Part shown: positions 10,445 to 22,370 of the stretch, one piece after another | Layout: the number at the start of each line of letters is the position of its first letter | Position numbering within the stretch: the first letter of the stretch is position 1 | Origin: Albula goreensis | Lineage: Eukaryota; Chordata; Actinopteri; Albuliformes; Albulidae | DNA length: 64,000 bases | Assembly (NCBI GenBank): GCA_022829145.1 | Contig: CM040743.1 | Location: 27,827,646 to 27,891,645 of the forward strand | Direction: 5' to 3' | The notes under the pieces: model-generated | Seen by the model: only the letters and a program-made list of their open reading frames with translations | What the model was told of the DNA's origin: nothing | The model's database searches: none | Program-made: the position numbers and the translations under genes

Positions 10445-12380
10445 GTGTGAACATACACTCCAACTGCTCCGGTTCCATTTATGACAAAAGATGTGTTATA
10501 AAACTCAGGTTTGACAAGTTGAAACTTTTGTGATGATTTGACGGCTTGATTGAAGTTGAAACGTTTGCATCATTTCGCTAAAGCATTCTAAAACACTTTT
10601 GATGCATTGCAGAACTTTGATCTGAACTTAGCTTTACATCATCCACACAGCACCCCACATCTGACATTTCCACAGATAACAATAGCAAGCATTTCATTAT
10701 ATTAAAAACATGCCAACTGGTTTGGGAGTATTGCTCTTTATGTTTGGACTTCACTTCCCACCTGGCCTGCATAAATCCATGAAGGACAGTTGACTTGAAT
10801 TAACTCAAGGATTAATTGGGATATAGAAAGCAGCATCTATGTTTTGTATGGATGGAGATATGGAGCTATTGAGAGAGCATTATGCTCAACAAGAATGGAG
10901 CAGAGGATCTTTATTGAGTAAAGAAGACAGCAACAGACATCCTGTTTCACCCCCTTAATACAGATTAGGTAGGCAACACTTTTACCGACAGTCAGACTAG
11001 GTAATTATTGTGAGCCAAGCTTCAGTGTTAAACTCAGTTATCAGGAACATCTTTTCCTCAGTGCTGATCCAGATAGGATTTTGTGCATCTACCCTTCTTC
11101 CAAGGGAAAATTTTGTATTTGTAAATTTTCTGAAAATTTCCATATAGAAATTCAATGACAAAACAATCTTTATTTTTGTGAGAAAATAACAAATTTTATA
11201 GAGTGGTCATACACACAACAGTATCCCAGAGTGCTTGCCTAGATTGATAGACATCACTATATTATGAACATATTTTATAGATAGATATATTTATATTGTG
11301 TTAAAGTTCATTTTCCATGTCATTTAAACTCTGCTCTAAGGGTGTCTTGGGTCCTGCTAAATCCTCAGTATTTTGACTAGAAAGAGGAATTTGTCGAATA
11401 GCTTATCTTCACATACCTTATCCTTTACAAACTTTGTAGTTATTTGAGCACCTCCATTGCCACCAAACTGCATGGTTTTGCTATCAGTTGAGGAGAAAGA
11501 TGTATATTTTGTTTTGCCCTCTGTTTAAAGTATACAGTAAAGTATACAGTCCCATTGTAATTGTTATATGGCATTCCATGGTTATAGATGTTTGCATAAT
11601 GATATTGGCAAGCAGTGTGCTAAGGCACTCTAAAAATGTACTTCAAGCATCCATGTATATGATGCATTTTTAGATTTTCAAAATATAGCAACAGTTACAG
11701 CACTGTGGCTGCCCAAGTTAGATCAGGCATATAATTTCCACAATATTGGCATCTCTGTTGGGTCGGCAAGGACGTTAAGTATCAGAGGACTGCAAAACCT
11801 TCAGAAGCAAATTAACTTGCTAGCTAATTAATGCAACCAATGCTCAATTCATATTTGAAGTAACATATGTCATTAAGGAGCATTATATGTGTTAAGACTT
11901 TGTTTAGTAGGTCTACTATTTATAGAGAGTTTCCTAGGAGCATCTGTCAAATCCCTGCAATGTTAAGTTTAATTTAACTTTGGGTTGTGGTTGTAAATAT
12001 TTGCTACACATATGCATAGGCTGTCTTACTGAATGTCTCCAATTGTAGATCCAGTGTTAGATTTTTGTTAAACAAACAGTAATAAAACACATGTCCCTTT
12101 GATTTAAAATAACTTAGTGTTACAGAAGAAGAGCTTTGTCAGCTGTCCATTTCTTTCCTATAATGAACAATTTTCTTTTTCCTGAAATGGTGAATGATTT
12201 GATTATTACTTTTAATGGTAATTTCACCACTAGTAGTTTGATAATGTATTACATGTAAACTGATACATTTTTACAGAAGTGTAAAAGGTATTTCCAATTA
12301 AATGTTTTATGAACATAGAATTTTGAATTCCCATATGAAATACCAGGAATGCTTTTTATGAAATATTGTTGGTTTTGGTG
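10445..12380. other. Unassigned intergenic DNA
   Basis: Almost 2 kb of AT-rich sequence in which no exon, RNA gene or mobile element end was recognised. Confidence 0.4.
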
Positions 12381-12534
12381 AGACCAGATAGCTCAGTCCG
12401 CTGATCAGCTGTCTTGCCCTCATATCAATCCCAGGGAGACCAGGGTCTGAGCCCTGGCTTAGCCCCTCTGTCTATGCCTCCCCCTCCCTGTAACCCTTCC
12501 AGGTTTCCTACTGTCTGAATAAAAAAAAAAAAAA
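12381..12534 (+). mobile_element. tRNA-derived SINE
   Basis: A box A-like TAGCTCAGTCCG at 12389-12400 is followed by a weak box B-like GGGTCTGAGCC at 12443-12453, a pyrimidine-rich body and an A-run at 12520-12534. This arrangement is that of a tRNA-derived short interspersed element. No target duplication was established. Confidence 0.55.
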
Positions 12535-14017
12535 CATAAGGATGGTGGCCTGGCCACTCTCCTTGCCACAATAAGTCAGTGTTACACGATGTTCGGTCAT
12601 ACATCGATTACATCACTTGGCCACCGCCCCCACCATCGGTTTGCTTTTTATTATAGAAATAAGACCCACTGCGTTCATTTTCGCATATCAGAGCCCTCAT
12701 TCATTAAATAAAAAAAACTGTAAAACTATTTAGTTGGATGAGTCGCAGCACAGAGTGGCAGGAGTCAGATTTCACTTATGATGTTACATTCATTTTGTTC
12801 AAAGTAAGGGGAAGATCTAAAGATGTAACGTTAAAGATCAAAGGAAGCACTCTACAGATATTGAGCGTCACTGATTAATATTTTCTTTTTTTTCCATTTT
12901 TCAATACCGGTGTTGTCATGAGTTTATTAACCGGTGGGAAAATTTCCTCACCGTGGCATCCCTAATACTTATATATATAGTATAATACTGTACTTCACAT
13001 TTTTTTAATATTAAAATTAGATATTCCATCAAGAATTTATTGGAAAATAAATGCATGAAACATGTGCTTTAAGTGAAAGTTACATTGAGAGAGATATACA
13101 TGTGTTGGTCATTACCAGACTTGATTCCCTGACAAGGCTTACATTCTCACTCTGCTCTGCTAATTACTTCAGTGCAACATGTCAATGGGTTAAAAATGAT
13201 GATTCTCAGAATCTAGTTGGTTCTAGCAAATAATGCCCTTGTTTAACATTCGACACTCTGAATGCCAAACATAAGTGACGCTAACGCCTAAAACCTCTCA
13301 CTTAACCAACACTTTAAATAAGTTTAAATAGATTTAATTAAATAATTACTATTAAAAATATAAACCATGAATTAAATCCCCAAATTTGTTGATTGGAATT
13401 AGCAGTCTAGTGGATCAACCTTGGTCAGAAATGTACACTTGCAAATGAAATACTTTAAATCAGTTTATTGGACAAAGACAAAGTACAGATCTGGTCCACT
13501 GCTTTGACAGTCAGGTATAAAAGACATTAATAACAAAACAAGAATATGAATAGATAACACAGCAGACAAATGAATGAAATGAAAAGTTACCAGAGCCAAC
13601 TGTCTATCAGACTTGAGGAATTACAGAGGAATCACACACAATGGCAGCCAAACACCAAAAAGGAAACTTATGAAGGGTCTCTCCTCTCCTCCCTGGTCCT
13701 CGCAACATTAATTACCTGGTGGGGGAGTGCCTGAATGTTTAGTTTTACACAAATGAGCCAAACTTTACACACGTTACCTTTTCAGGATTATCATTTTGAT
13801 AATCCACTCTTTATGTGTATTGCAACAACCCCCAAACATTCATATACAAGAGTTTGGGGAGATCATTCTTGAAAGTTCATAGAGAGAAACAGACAGCTCA
13901 GCAACAGTTTAGCTGCTATGAGGGACACAGTTGTCATCATGAGACTTCAAATTTTCAAACATTTATCATGACAGTGGAGTTGTGTGGTATAAAAAAAAAG
14001 TAACATGATCCAACATG

Positions 14018-14094
<77 letters not shown>

Positions 14095-14593
14095 TGCTTG
14101 TTGTGAGACAGAGAGGTGATGCCCCCCTGCAATTACAAATATTTTTATCAAAAGATTCAACATTTCAGGGGCACATTAAACCTCAATTCCACATTAAAAT
14201 GATAACCTCAAAGCATATCCATGTTGACTATCAGTAATGTGGTGTTTTTAGTATTTCACTGGGATCTTGAGAAAATGGCTGTTAACTTTAGGTAGGTGAG
14301 TGACCTGCAGTCACTGACTTAAAAGTATTTATAATTGGGAGCCATTTTTCACTCCCAGACTCTGTTGGCATATCTTATCTGACCCTAAGATAGGAAGATG
14401 ACCATACAGGAGACAGGGCAGGGCAAATAGCCATAAAATGCAGGTTGCTCTCCTGACAAGACGCTAAGGCACTGTTGCATACTGTACTTTCTGCCTACAG
14501 TCTTGTTACCCTGAAGCCTGATGGCAGATTCTGAGAATAAGTACAGCATGGTTTGAGTACAGAAGCGCTTAAAAGGGAGATCTCCTGGGGCAC
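12535..14593. other. Unassigned DNA with a probable hAT end fragment
   Basis: At about 12893-12967 the sequence aataccggtgttgtcat, then ttaaccggtgggaaa, ending ccgtggcatccctaa, resembles one end of a hAT element with an accggt-type subterminal repeat. No matching left end was found. Nothing else was recognised apart from the microsatellite at 14018-14094. Confidence 0.4.
14018..14094. repeat. Compound TA/CA microsatellite
   Basis: A TA run of about 22 bases passes directly into a CA run of about 44 bases, followed by atatacacacac. Confidence 0.95.
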
Positions 14594-15217
14594 CAGGGGC
14601 CTTGTTTATAAAACTATGCATACTTCTGTACTTAAATAGTTACATATGCCAAAACCTACAAATTTGTGTATGGATAAAAAAATTCTGATTTATAAAACTT
14701 GCGTACGCAATAAATAGTCTTCCTCTATAAATCACAACTAATCACACAACTGTGCATGCGTGAAAGCGTGCAAGAACCACACACTGAAACGCTCACATTT
14801 AAACATATATGGTGCACCAGAAGTTGAGATCAATTAAGCAAGCTCTATAGATAATGTGTATGACAGAGCAATACATTTTAAATGCAACAATGGCAGTGAA
14901 TAGGGGAAAAAGAAACTTCTCGGAATGCAAAATCAGAGCATTATTCTTTTTCTTTTTCATTAGAAAAAGTATAATTTCAGGTGGCCACAGCACTGGGGTC
15001 ACACAAAAAACCTTGCATGGCAGGAGGTTACCACAGCTGTCAATTTCTCAGGTATAGAGAGCCACAGACCTAGATCGAAATCAAGAAAAAATAGTGTGAC
15101 ATCAAGGTTGAGGCAAACATGTGTATACTTGCCCAACTGCAAGTGTAGGAGTGGTATGGGGATGCCACCACTGAGTTCCCTCGATGTGCTGCTAGCTGCG
15201 ATTAAAAAAATTGTTTA

Positions 15218-15427
15218 TCAATATAACCAAATCATGACATGACCCTGACCATCAAGCAACCACATTCGTCTCGGTGTCATTTGTGCATCACAAATCAGTT
15301 GCACTTTTATTGAATGGGAATTCTTACAATTTGTGTAAAGCATAACATCTGACAAGGTGTTTGTTGTACAAATGTAAGGGATGAGGTGGAGGCGAAGAAC
15401 TGCATGGCGCAAAGTTGCCTCCGCCAA
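15218..15427 (-). pseudogene. Harbinger transposase fragment, C-terminal piece
   Basis: The minus-strand frame contains YTNCKNSHSIKVQLICDAQM, close to the family pattern NRK..HSINVQ..CDA that follows the first catalytic region of HARBI1-like DDE transposases. After QM the frame slips, since the expected NVVARWPGS.HDS block appears as DGQGHVMIW. The piece continues the transposase begun at 17325 on the same strand, after a roughly 1.5-kb interruption. Confidence 0.65.
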
Positions 15428-15444
15428 GTCCCTTATATTCGTAC

Positions 15445-15805
15445 AGCGGATACCTCTGAGGGTGTTATGCCACTTATATCACGGATACTTGCTAGGTGCG
15501 GTCATCTCAATATATGATCACTTTTTTCAGCTCAAAATATGATTATTTAAAGACATATACGCTCACTATAGATGACAGGTACTACTTTAAGTTGGAGTAG
15601 TTGACCGCATCTTGAACTCAAAGCCAGATGTAAGCCATTCCAGAGCTGTCAAGGTTTGACACGCCCATTAGTCACAGTGACAGAAAATACTCTCATAGAC
15701 AAAATGGACACCTCGGAGAGTGTTATGCCTCTTATATCACAGTTACTTGCTAGGTTCATTTCAATATATGGTCACTTTTTTGGTTCAAAATATGACTGTT
15801 TTAAG
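15445..15805. repeat. Diverged direct duplication inside the Harbinger element
   Basis: About 105 bases starting near ggatacctctgagggtgtta (15448) recur near 15708 as ggacacctcggagagtgtta; both copies continue into ttatatcac and caatatatg.tcactttttt. The period is about 260 bases. Origin unknown. Confidence 0.65.
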
Positions 15806-15982
15806 ACTACATGATATCAAATGTTTTGTCCTACCCAAATAAATTAAAAATAACATGAAAATGGTCCATTGGGGTTTTTATACTTTTTAGTTTTAATGTT
15901 AGTTAACGAATTAGTTCAAATGTTAATGAGTGAATGGAAACAGCTGACCATTGACAAGGCTATGGTTGGCACGGTTACTATT

Positions 15983-16855
15983 GGCTGCATTTCAGTACTT
16001 TTTCTCTTCTCCTTCTTTCCTCCACTCGTTTCCTCTCCTCCTTTCCTACCCTGGAAATATGCCGGAAATATGTGGTGGAAAGGAGGGGAAGAAATGAGTG
16101 GAGGAAAGGAGGAGATTAATCAAAAATTGGAACAGCTAATCTGATTTGTCTGTCATCGAAGTCCATGTGGGCTATTGATGAAGTAATAATGTCGACTGAC
16201 TTCAAGGATACCAAAGCCAATCACGTTTCTTGAAGGCCACCAGCCTTTTTCATGCATTACAATACAAATGTCACTTTCTTGCCTTCTGCTCATGATTTAA
16301 CATTTGTACAAGGAATAAATAAACTTTCCGCAACATAAACTCAGTCAATTTCACATTGGTAAAATTACCATTGGTATCTGAAAAAAGTGAATATATCACG
16401 TCAATGTGGATATGTTTGAAAGCGCAAAACAAAAGTTTTCCCATTAATGTAAATTACCCGATTACTATTTACTGTTCTGGCACTTACGCTTAAATGTTGG
16501 TAAATCCCTTGTCACATTTTAGAAGCTTTTGACGGTGAAATATTCAGTGGGATGGTCTTTTAATCTGACTGGTCTTGAGCACAATGATGTCACCCATAAA
16601 TGTGAAAAGACTTCCATGGTAGGGTACATTGATGTATCCTTCGTTTGGTGGAAAGGAGGAAATGAGAAAGTAGGACAGGAAGAGGCGAGATTTCGTTTTG
16701 GAACAGTGGAAGGAAGGAAGACACATAATCAGTTTCCAGGGCACAGATGAAAAGAGGGGAGGAAAGGAGGAGGAAAGGTGGACACATAATAAGTTTCTGG
16801 GGCATGGAGGAAAGGAGGGGAGGAAAGGGACAAATTTGAGTATTGGAATACAGCC
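15983..16855. mobile_element. Harbinger-like MITE, copy B, nested
   Basis: The ends are GGCTGCATTTCAGTACT and, inverted, GGCTGTATTCCAATACT, flanked by ATT on both sides (15980-15982 and 16856-16858). The orientation is opposite to copy A. The copy interrupts the transposase region of the larger Harbinger element and is therefore the younger insertion. Purine- and pyrimidine-rich subterminal tracts match the other copies. Confidence 0.8.
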
Positions 16856-16961
16856 ATTGTATAGCCGCAGCACACTGATTATGAACAGTGATAAAACTTT
16901 TAACCTGGCCTACATTCAAAGTGTCCAGGCTATGCGAAAGTAATGGACACCTGCCAACCAA

Positions 16962-17325
16962 TCAGAAATGCAGATATCCGTATCCGTGATATAATTGGAC
17001 ATATTCATCTACTGACAGCGCCCTTATTAAAACTTTAGTGCAGTTGATTACATAGGGAAAACCGGTCATTGCTGCAAATTGCTCTTTGATGTTTGTCGGA
17101 TGTATGAGGAAATCTGTTGTACCTCGAACACAGCGGAATGATGCCATCCAACACTCTTGGTATGACATGACTGAGTGAGAGCTGGGATATATTCAACCGT
17201 TCCGTTATTTCCCACTGGAGACTCCCTGTGGCCAAAGAACCCCAGAGATGACAGATCTTGCAGATGGGCAGGTATTGGCTAGTTGCTTTGTGTAAGGTAC
17301 TCCAGTGCTGGCCCCAATCTAGCAC
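16962..17325 (-). pseudogene. Harbinger transposase fragment, N-terminal piece
   Basis: One minus-strand frame gives ITERLNISQLSLSHVIPRVLDGI and SRYNRFPHTSDKHQR, an adjoining frame gives EQFAAMTGFPYVINCTKVLI and RALSVDEYV. Together they match the helix-turn-helix-like region and first catalytic block of HARBI1-like transposases (family pattern: ISQ.TVSR..., RFP.T..., IAGFP.V.GAIDCTH). The expected Asp of GAID is not visible (NCTK) and a frameshift separates the two stretches, so the enzyme is dead. Confidence 0.75.
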
Positions 17326-17837
17326 AGAGCTCCAAGAGCACAGCTCATGTTAAGCGAAACTGACTCATGAGCCAGTCATCATCATCGGCAAAAAAGTCAG
17401 AATGTCCCTGAAAACACCTTCCCGTCACTCCATACCATCCGCAATATCCTCTAGCTGTGTGTCGTCACACGCTTTAGGTCTATTTATGTGAATAAAATAA
17501 ATTTATTAAAAATGCACTGATTGCTCATATCTGTTGATTTAATGTATCACTTATTTATGGTCAAAAACAACATTGATTATGAAAAGTAAAGTGATCCAAA
17601 TTAATCAGGCTGAATAAGGAACCTATTGTGCAAATTTCTTTTGGTCTCTGGGGTGTGCTATTTAGAGCAAATACGTGTCCTAAAAGTGCGTACGCATGGG
17701 TCAAATGTATCGTACCAGTACGCACACTCTCACATCTAGTAGACATTTTATAAATCCCAAATTGTGAGTGAAAATTGGCGTACGCATGTTTTGGAGCATT
17801 TTTAGTGCATACGCCCAGTTTATAAATGAGGCCCCAG

Positions 17838-19332
17838 GAAACTGCCGGAAGTTGTGTTTTTAGCCTAGTGGGGGGCAGTCTTCCCTCTGGACAAAAGCAA
17901 ATAAACCTTGCTCCGGCAAATTCAAGGGAAGCTGACATCATATTTGGGAGAGCTGTTAAAGTTACTGAAACACTGTGGTCATTAAACCTCCCATGGCGCT
18001 TATTCCAAAGATTATGGGATTCCTTCCTTATGGTTCCTTATCTGCTCATCCAATCACCAGCCAGTTTAATTGGTTTAATACAGCCTTCCCTTTCCACCAT
18101 GGTTAATGTATGACAAGTGATCTTGAACCTAATGGCTGTAGCGTATCACCCGTGTGTGCTATAATTTGGTATTAGCTGAGCTGAGTCACCCTTCCTTCAC
18201 GGTGAAACGCTTTGAGATTAACTATCTGTGCTATATAAAACCAATTAATTATCACTACTATGCATGTTGAAGGCTACCAAAAAACTGCTAGTTCACATTA
18301 AATTAGTTCACATATGTGTTACCTTGTGCATTTTAGAAAATTTGTTAATCATTAACTAAAAGGCCTTAATTCAATAAACATTTTTTCTGTACTTTCACTC
18401 ATGATAAAATTATTAGTTTTTTCCACAAAGGTTGATAATGTCAGTGGCTACCAAAATTAACTTACCAAACTGTGAGGGGAAAACATTTCCATTGAAAAAT
18501 GAGTCAAAGTTAAGGACAGATATGGATTGAATCTAGGCCACAGTAAACAGAATAACACTATAATACAGACATGCTACTTTACAATATCTTAAAAAACAGG
18601 TTCATAAGAGTGATAAACACAGCAGACACTACAGAGAGTATACAATGAAGTTTGGCATGTGATGCACACCAGAGGCAGGTTCTCACCACTTGTATATCAG
18701 GAGAACTTTCTGGATGGGGCAGGGAATTCTTATGAGTCTATGGGAAACAAGAAGCTGTTTCAGAAAACAAGACAGCTCCAATTCTTTATTGTTGCCTTTA
18801 GGGACTATTGTGTTTAGTATATGTAACCTTCTAGCTCATTCCTGTAATAACAGTTTATCATGCTCTTAGTTGTCTGCTGAAGCTTATCCGGTGCCTGGGA
18901 ATGCAGCACCATAAAGAGTGTGGTTCATCTTTTGAAAATTACAGGCAATTGCTTAGAATATATCTTTACATCTGAACATACTTTCCTTATTTTTAATGAC
19001 TCATACTCAGGGCTCAAGTTCAGCGGGGATGCATGGGGATGCCACGCCCCTTGGAAAAAATCTTAATCACATCCATCCTACTTGTAAAATTGTCTTCTCC
19101 CTCCCCATCCCCTTTGCTTTAATTGAATTAGCTATGCTATTTTTCACCTAATCATGAAAAGACGAAACCTCTCAGTGATATTTAAATGTCAATCTTACAT
19201 TATTTGCACAATTAGGTTATTTGCAGTTTGCGTTGTTTTGTATCCTCTGTGACTTTGTGGCTTTTGATTGCTTATTGCTTATTTGCATGGAGCCTGCAAA
19301 TGCATGCTTCTCATTGACTAATAAAACTTCAG
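17838..19332. other. Unassigned DNA with a retroelement 3'-tail fragment
   Basis: Around 18110-18250 the sequence ggtgaaacgctttgagatta followed by tgtgctatataaaacc resembles the 3' tail shared by several fish LINE/SINE families. No coding part is attached. Nothing else was recognised. Confidence 0.4.
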
Positions 19333-19335
19333 CAT

Positions 19336-20179
19336 GGGTGTGTTCCAATACTGATTCTTCTCTCCTCCTTTCCTCCACTCCTTTCCTACTCCGGAACTAT
19401 GTGGAGGAAAGGAGGGGAGGAAACGAAAACTGGAACCGATTCACCCGTCATAAAAGTCGATGTTGGCTATTGATGAAGGAACTTTCACTGATTCCGAGGA
19501 TACCTAAGCAAATCACACTTCTCATATGCCGCCAGCCCTTTTCGTGCATTAAAATATGAATTAGTTGCATTCTGCTCATGATTTAACATATACATATGTA
19601 CAGGGAAATGAATATAACTGCCATTACAGTAACTTGTTGAATTTTACATTGGTAACATTACCATTCGCAACTCAAAAATGTGTATATATCGAGTCAATGT
19701 GGATATCTAGCAAACAGCAATACTCTATAATGCCTGGCGCTTATACTTAAGTGTTGGTACATCCCTTGTCATGTTTTAGAATTTTTCGATGGTGAAATAT
19801 TCAGTGGGATGGTCTGTTAATCTGACGTCATGAGCACAATGATGTCACCCAGGAATGTGAAAAGACTTCTGCAGTAGAATATATCTATATACGCTTCGTT
19901 TGGAGGAAAGGAGGAGGCAAGTAGAGGAGGTGAGATTGCGTTTCCTATCCTTTTGGAACAGTGGAGAGAAGGAGGACACATAGATCAGTTTCCAGGGCAC
20001 GGAGGAAAGGAGGAGAGGAAAGGAGTACTGGAATGCACTCCTCCTTTCCTCCACTCATTTCCTCCCCTCCCCTATTTCCTCCTTTCCTCCATATATTTCT
20101 GTAGGAAAGGAGGGGAGGAAATGAATGGAGGAAAGAAGGAGACAAGAAAAAGTTTTGCAAAGTACCCTAGAATGCACCC
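19336..20179. mobile_element. Harbinger-like MITE, copy C
   Basis: The ends are GGGTGTGTTCCAATACT and, inverted, GGGTGCATTCTAGGGTACT, flanked by CAT on both sides (19333-19335 and 20180-20182). The right part from about 20040 holds an additional copy of the subterminal C/T and G/A tracts, so an internal duplication or a nested partial copy is likely. Confidence 0.7.
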
Positions 20180-20234
20180 CATGAATTTTGCTTCAGACGA
20201 CGGTTGCAGATGCTACAGGTTAAAATGGCTAAGC

Positions 20235-20593
20235 TGTCACAACTCAGAATGGGACCCAAGTGCAAACAGACAAGGTAAAAAAAGCAGGCAAACAGGACAC
20301 AAAAGGCTTGTAGCAAAACAGGTAACTAAATACTGAAACGAACTCACAACAAACAAATGAACGAACAGGATATAAATGCACAAGAATCACAAGCAAAGAA
20401 GACACAGGTGAACAGCAAGCAGGTGAAACAGATGAGCAATTAACAAGGCAGGTAAAGAGGAGGACGGGGAACACAAAAGGACATGAAAACAAAAGCACAT
20501 GGACAGGGAATGGAAAAACTAAAACAACACGGAATCAATTGAACAAATCCGACAGCAAAAAAAAAGGCACAAGTTTAAACAGCATTACTGACA
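20235..20593 (-). repeat. 3' LTR of the gypsy element, internally deleted
   Basis: It begins TGTCACAACTCAGAATGGGA and ends CATTACTGACA, matching 24489-25055 at both ends but about 200 bases shorter; the missing part corresponds to roughly 24530-24720 of the other LTR. TGTCA...TGACA termini form the expected short inverted pair. Confidence 0.85.
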
Positions 20594-20960
20594 GTGAACG
20601 CCACCTGGCATTCTAGCAGGCGATACAGGATGCAGTCTATGAAAGTCCAGCTTTGGAAGGCAGGCAGAGGGGACTGCGGACAACAGGCTTGATGCAAGAG
20701 ATGTGGAAGGTGGGGTGGATGTGGAGGAGGGGGGGAGGCAGATGGAGTCAGGCCACCGAAGGGCTGACAACCTTTGTGATGGGAAAGGGCCCAATGAACC
20801 TGGGAGCCAACTTGCGGGAATCTACCTTAAGTGGCAGGTTGCAGGTAGACAACCAGACACGCTGGCCCTGGACGTACCGGGGAGCCTTGAAGCACTTAGG
20901 GTCAGCTGCCCTTTTGATGCGGGTAGACGCCCATAATAACGCTGCACGAGTTCTCTTCCA
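20594..20960 (-). pseudogene. Gypsy integrase C-terminal tail
   Basis: Minus-strand translation gives APRYVQGQRVWLST, KLAPRFIGPFPI and SAVRLHLPPT, the C-terminal integrase module with its GPF/Y-like motif (IGPFPI). The chromodomain that commonly follows in related fish elements is not visible before the LTR, so a short deletion or an early end is likely. Confidence 0.7.
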
Positions 20961-20972
20961 GGTACGGCAGCA

Positions 20973-21720
20973 TCACCAAACAAAGGCCGCCACCGACGGG
21001 ACGCACACCTCATCCTCCTGGAATGGGAACAGAGGGGGTTGATAGCCAAGGCAGCACTGGCAAGGTGACAGACCCGTGGAGGAGGAGGGGAGTGAGTTGA
21101 CGGAGAACTCCACCCAAGACAGCTGACGACTCCAGGTGGAGACACTCCCGGAGACGAAACACTGCAGCACCTTCTCCAGTTGTTGGTTGGACCGCTCTGT
21201 CTGACCATTAGTCTGAGGATGAAAGCCTGAGGACAAGTTAGCAGAAGCCCCAATTAATTTACAGAATGCCCTCCAAAACTGATAAGTAAGCTGGGGCCGC
21301 CTGTCTGACACCACTTCCAACGGAAGCCCATGAAGCCTGGAGACATGAGAGACCATGAGTTCAGTAGTCTCTTTGGCAGTGGGCAGCTTAGAAAAGCGGT
21401 CAATGACTGTGAGGATGGTGGGGCAAACCAGTGACGAAATCCAGGGTGTTATGCAATCAGGGCCTCTAGAGGGCCTCTACGCAGCCTCTAACCAGTAGAG
21501 GAACCAGGAGAGGGTGCAGCAGGCCAGCAGGAGAGCTGGTAGAGGGCTTGTTCCGGGCATGGACTGAGCAGGCTGAGACAAAGCTGCGGATGTCTCACTC
21601 CATGTCGGGCCACCAAAAATGCTGTCTGAGGAGGGCCATGGTGCATCTCACCCCAGGATGACAGGCCAGCTTGGAAGAGTGTCCCCACTTCAACACCTGG
21701 GAATGAACAAGCCGGGGAAT
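20973..21720 (-). pseudogene. Gypsy integrase, zinc-binding and catalytic region
   Basis: The segment starts with a His-rich region (SSKLACHPGVRCTMALLRQHFWWPDME split by a limit here: key words CHPG and FWWPDME) typical of the integrase zinc-binding domain. It continues with DFVTGLP (first Asp), SDRRPQ (second Asp, SDRGPQ in the family) and FHPQTNGQTERSNQQLE with the catalytic Glu. The sequence between the first and second Asp is shortened and frame-shifted. Integrase would insert the element's cDNA; this copy cannot be translated as one chain. Confidence 0.8.
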
Positions 21721-21757
21721 GAACAGACAGTTGACAGGACAGGTGCTAGGAGCTGGC

Positions 21758-22300
21758 TCACCCTCCTTGGCAGACCACTGACTTGATGTCCCAGAGGGTA
21801 GCCGCGATCCACCAGTGGTCAGGCAAGATGTGGCCCTTTTTTTGGAAGGCTCCCATCTGTGGCATGGAAACATGAAAGTGCGTCTGGCTTGCTGTTTTTG
21901 GAGCCCGGACGCTAAGATAGGGAGAAGTGGAAACGGGCGAAGAATAAGGACAACGTGGTTGACGGGAATTAAGCCGCTTACCTGAACTGGGGTACTCCAG
22001 GTTCTTGTGATCTGTCCACACCAGGAATGGATCCTTTGCCCCCTCCAGCTAATGGCTCCATTCCTCCAATGCAAGGTTGATGGCTAAGAGTTCCCGGGTG
22101 CCGATGTCATAATTGCATTCGGCTGGAGACAGTCTATGAGAAAAAAAGCACAATGGTGAAGCTTGTCAGGCAGACATTTGAGAGAGCACCGCCCCGAGCC
22201 CCACATCCGAGGCACCCACTTCCACCACAAACTGGCAGGCCGAGTCCAGCTTGACCAGAATGGGAGCAGAGGTGAAGTGCCTCTTGAGCCCCTAAAAAGC
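21758..22300 (-). pseudogene. Gypsy RNase H fragment
   Basis: Minus-strand translation gives [20 protein letters not shown] then [13 protein letters not shown], later WTDHKNLEY. In the family the first motif is VDASD, so the leading Asp is replaced by Gly here. TDHKNLEY is the expected C-terminal motif. RNase H would remove RNA from the RNA:DNA hybrid. Confidence 0.75.
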
Positions 22301-22370
22301 CGCCTCTGCTGCCAGGTACCAGGAAAACCTTGTAGTCAAGGAAGTCAGAGCAGTTAACAGAGCCACCATG

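Larger units (their letters stand above)
14597..17834 (-). mobile_element. PIF/Harbinger element with broken transposase
   Basis: The termini are GGGCCTTGTTTATAAA and, inverted, GGGCCTCATTTATAAA, flanked by CAG on both sides (14594-14596 and 17835-17837), a 3-bp duplication as expected for Harbinger. Subterminal regions at both ends repeat the words tttataaa and gcgtacgc. Inside, two minus-strand pieces match Harbinger-type (HARBI1-like) transposase. A 873-bp MITE lies between these pieces. The element is no longer autonomous. Confidence 0.8.

Noticed and set aside
17561..17941. 126-codon minus-strand frame
   Set aside because: It spans the right terminus and subterminal repeats of the Harbinger element (17834 is the element end), so it cannot be a native gene.
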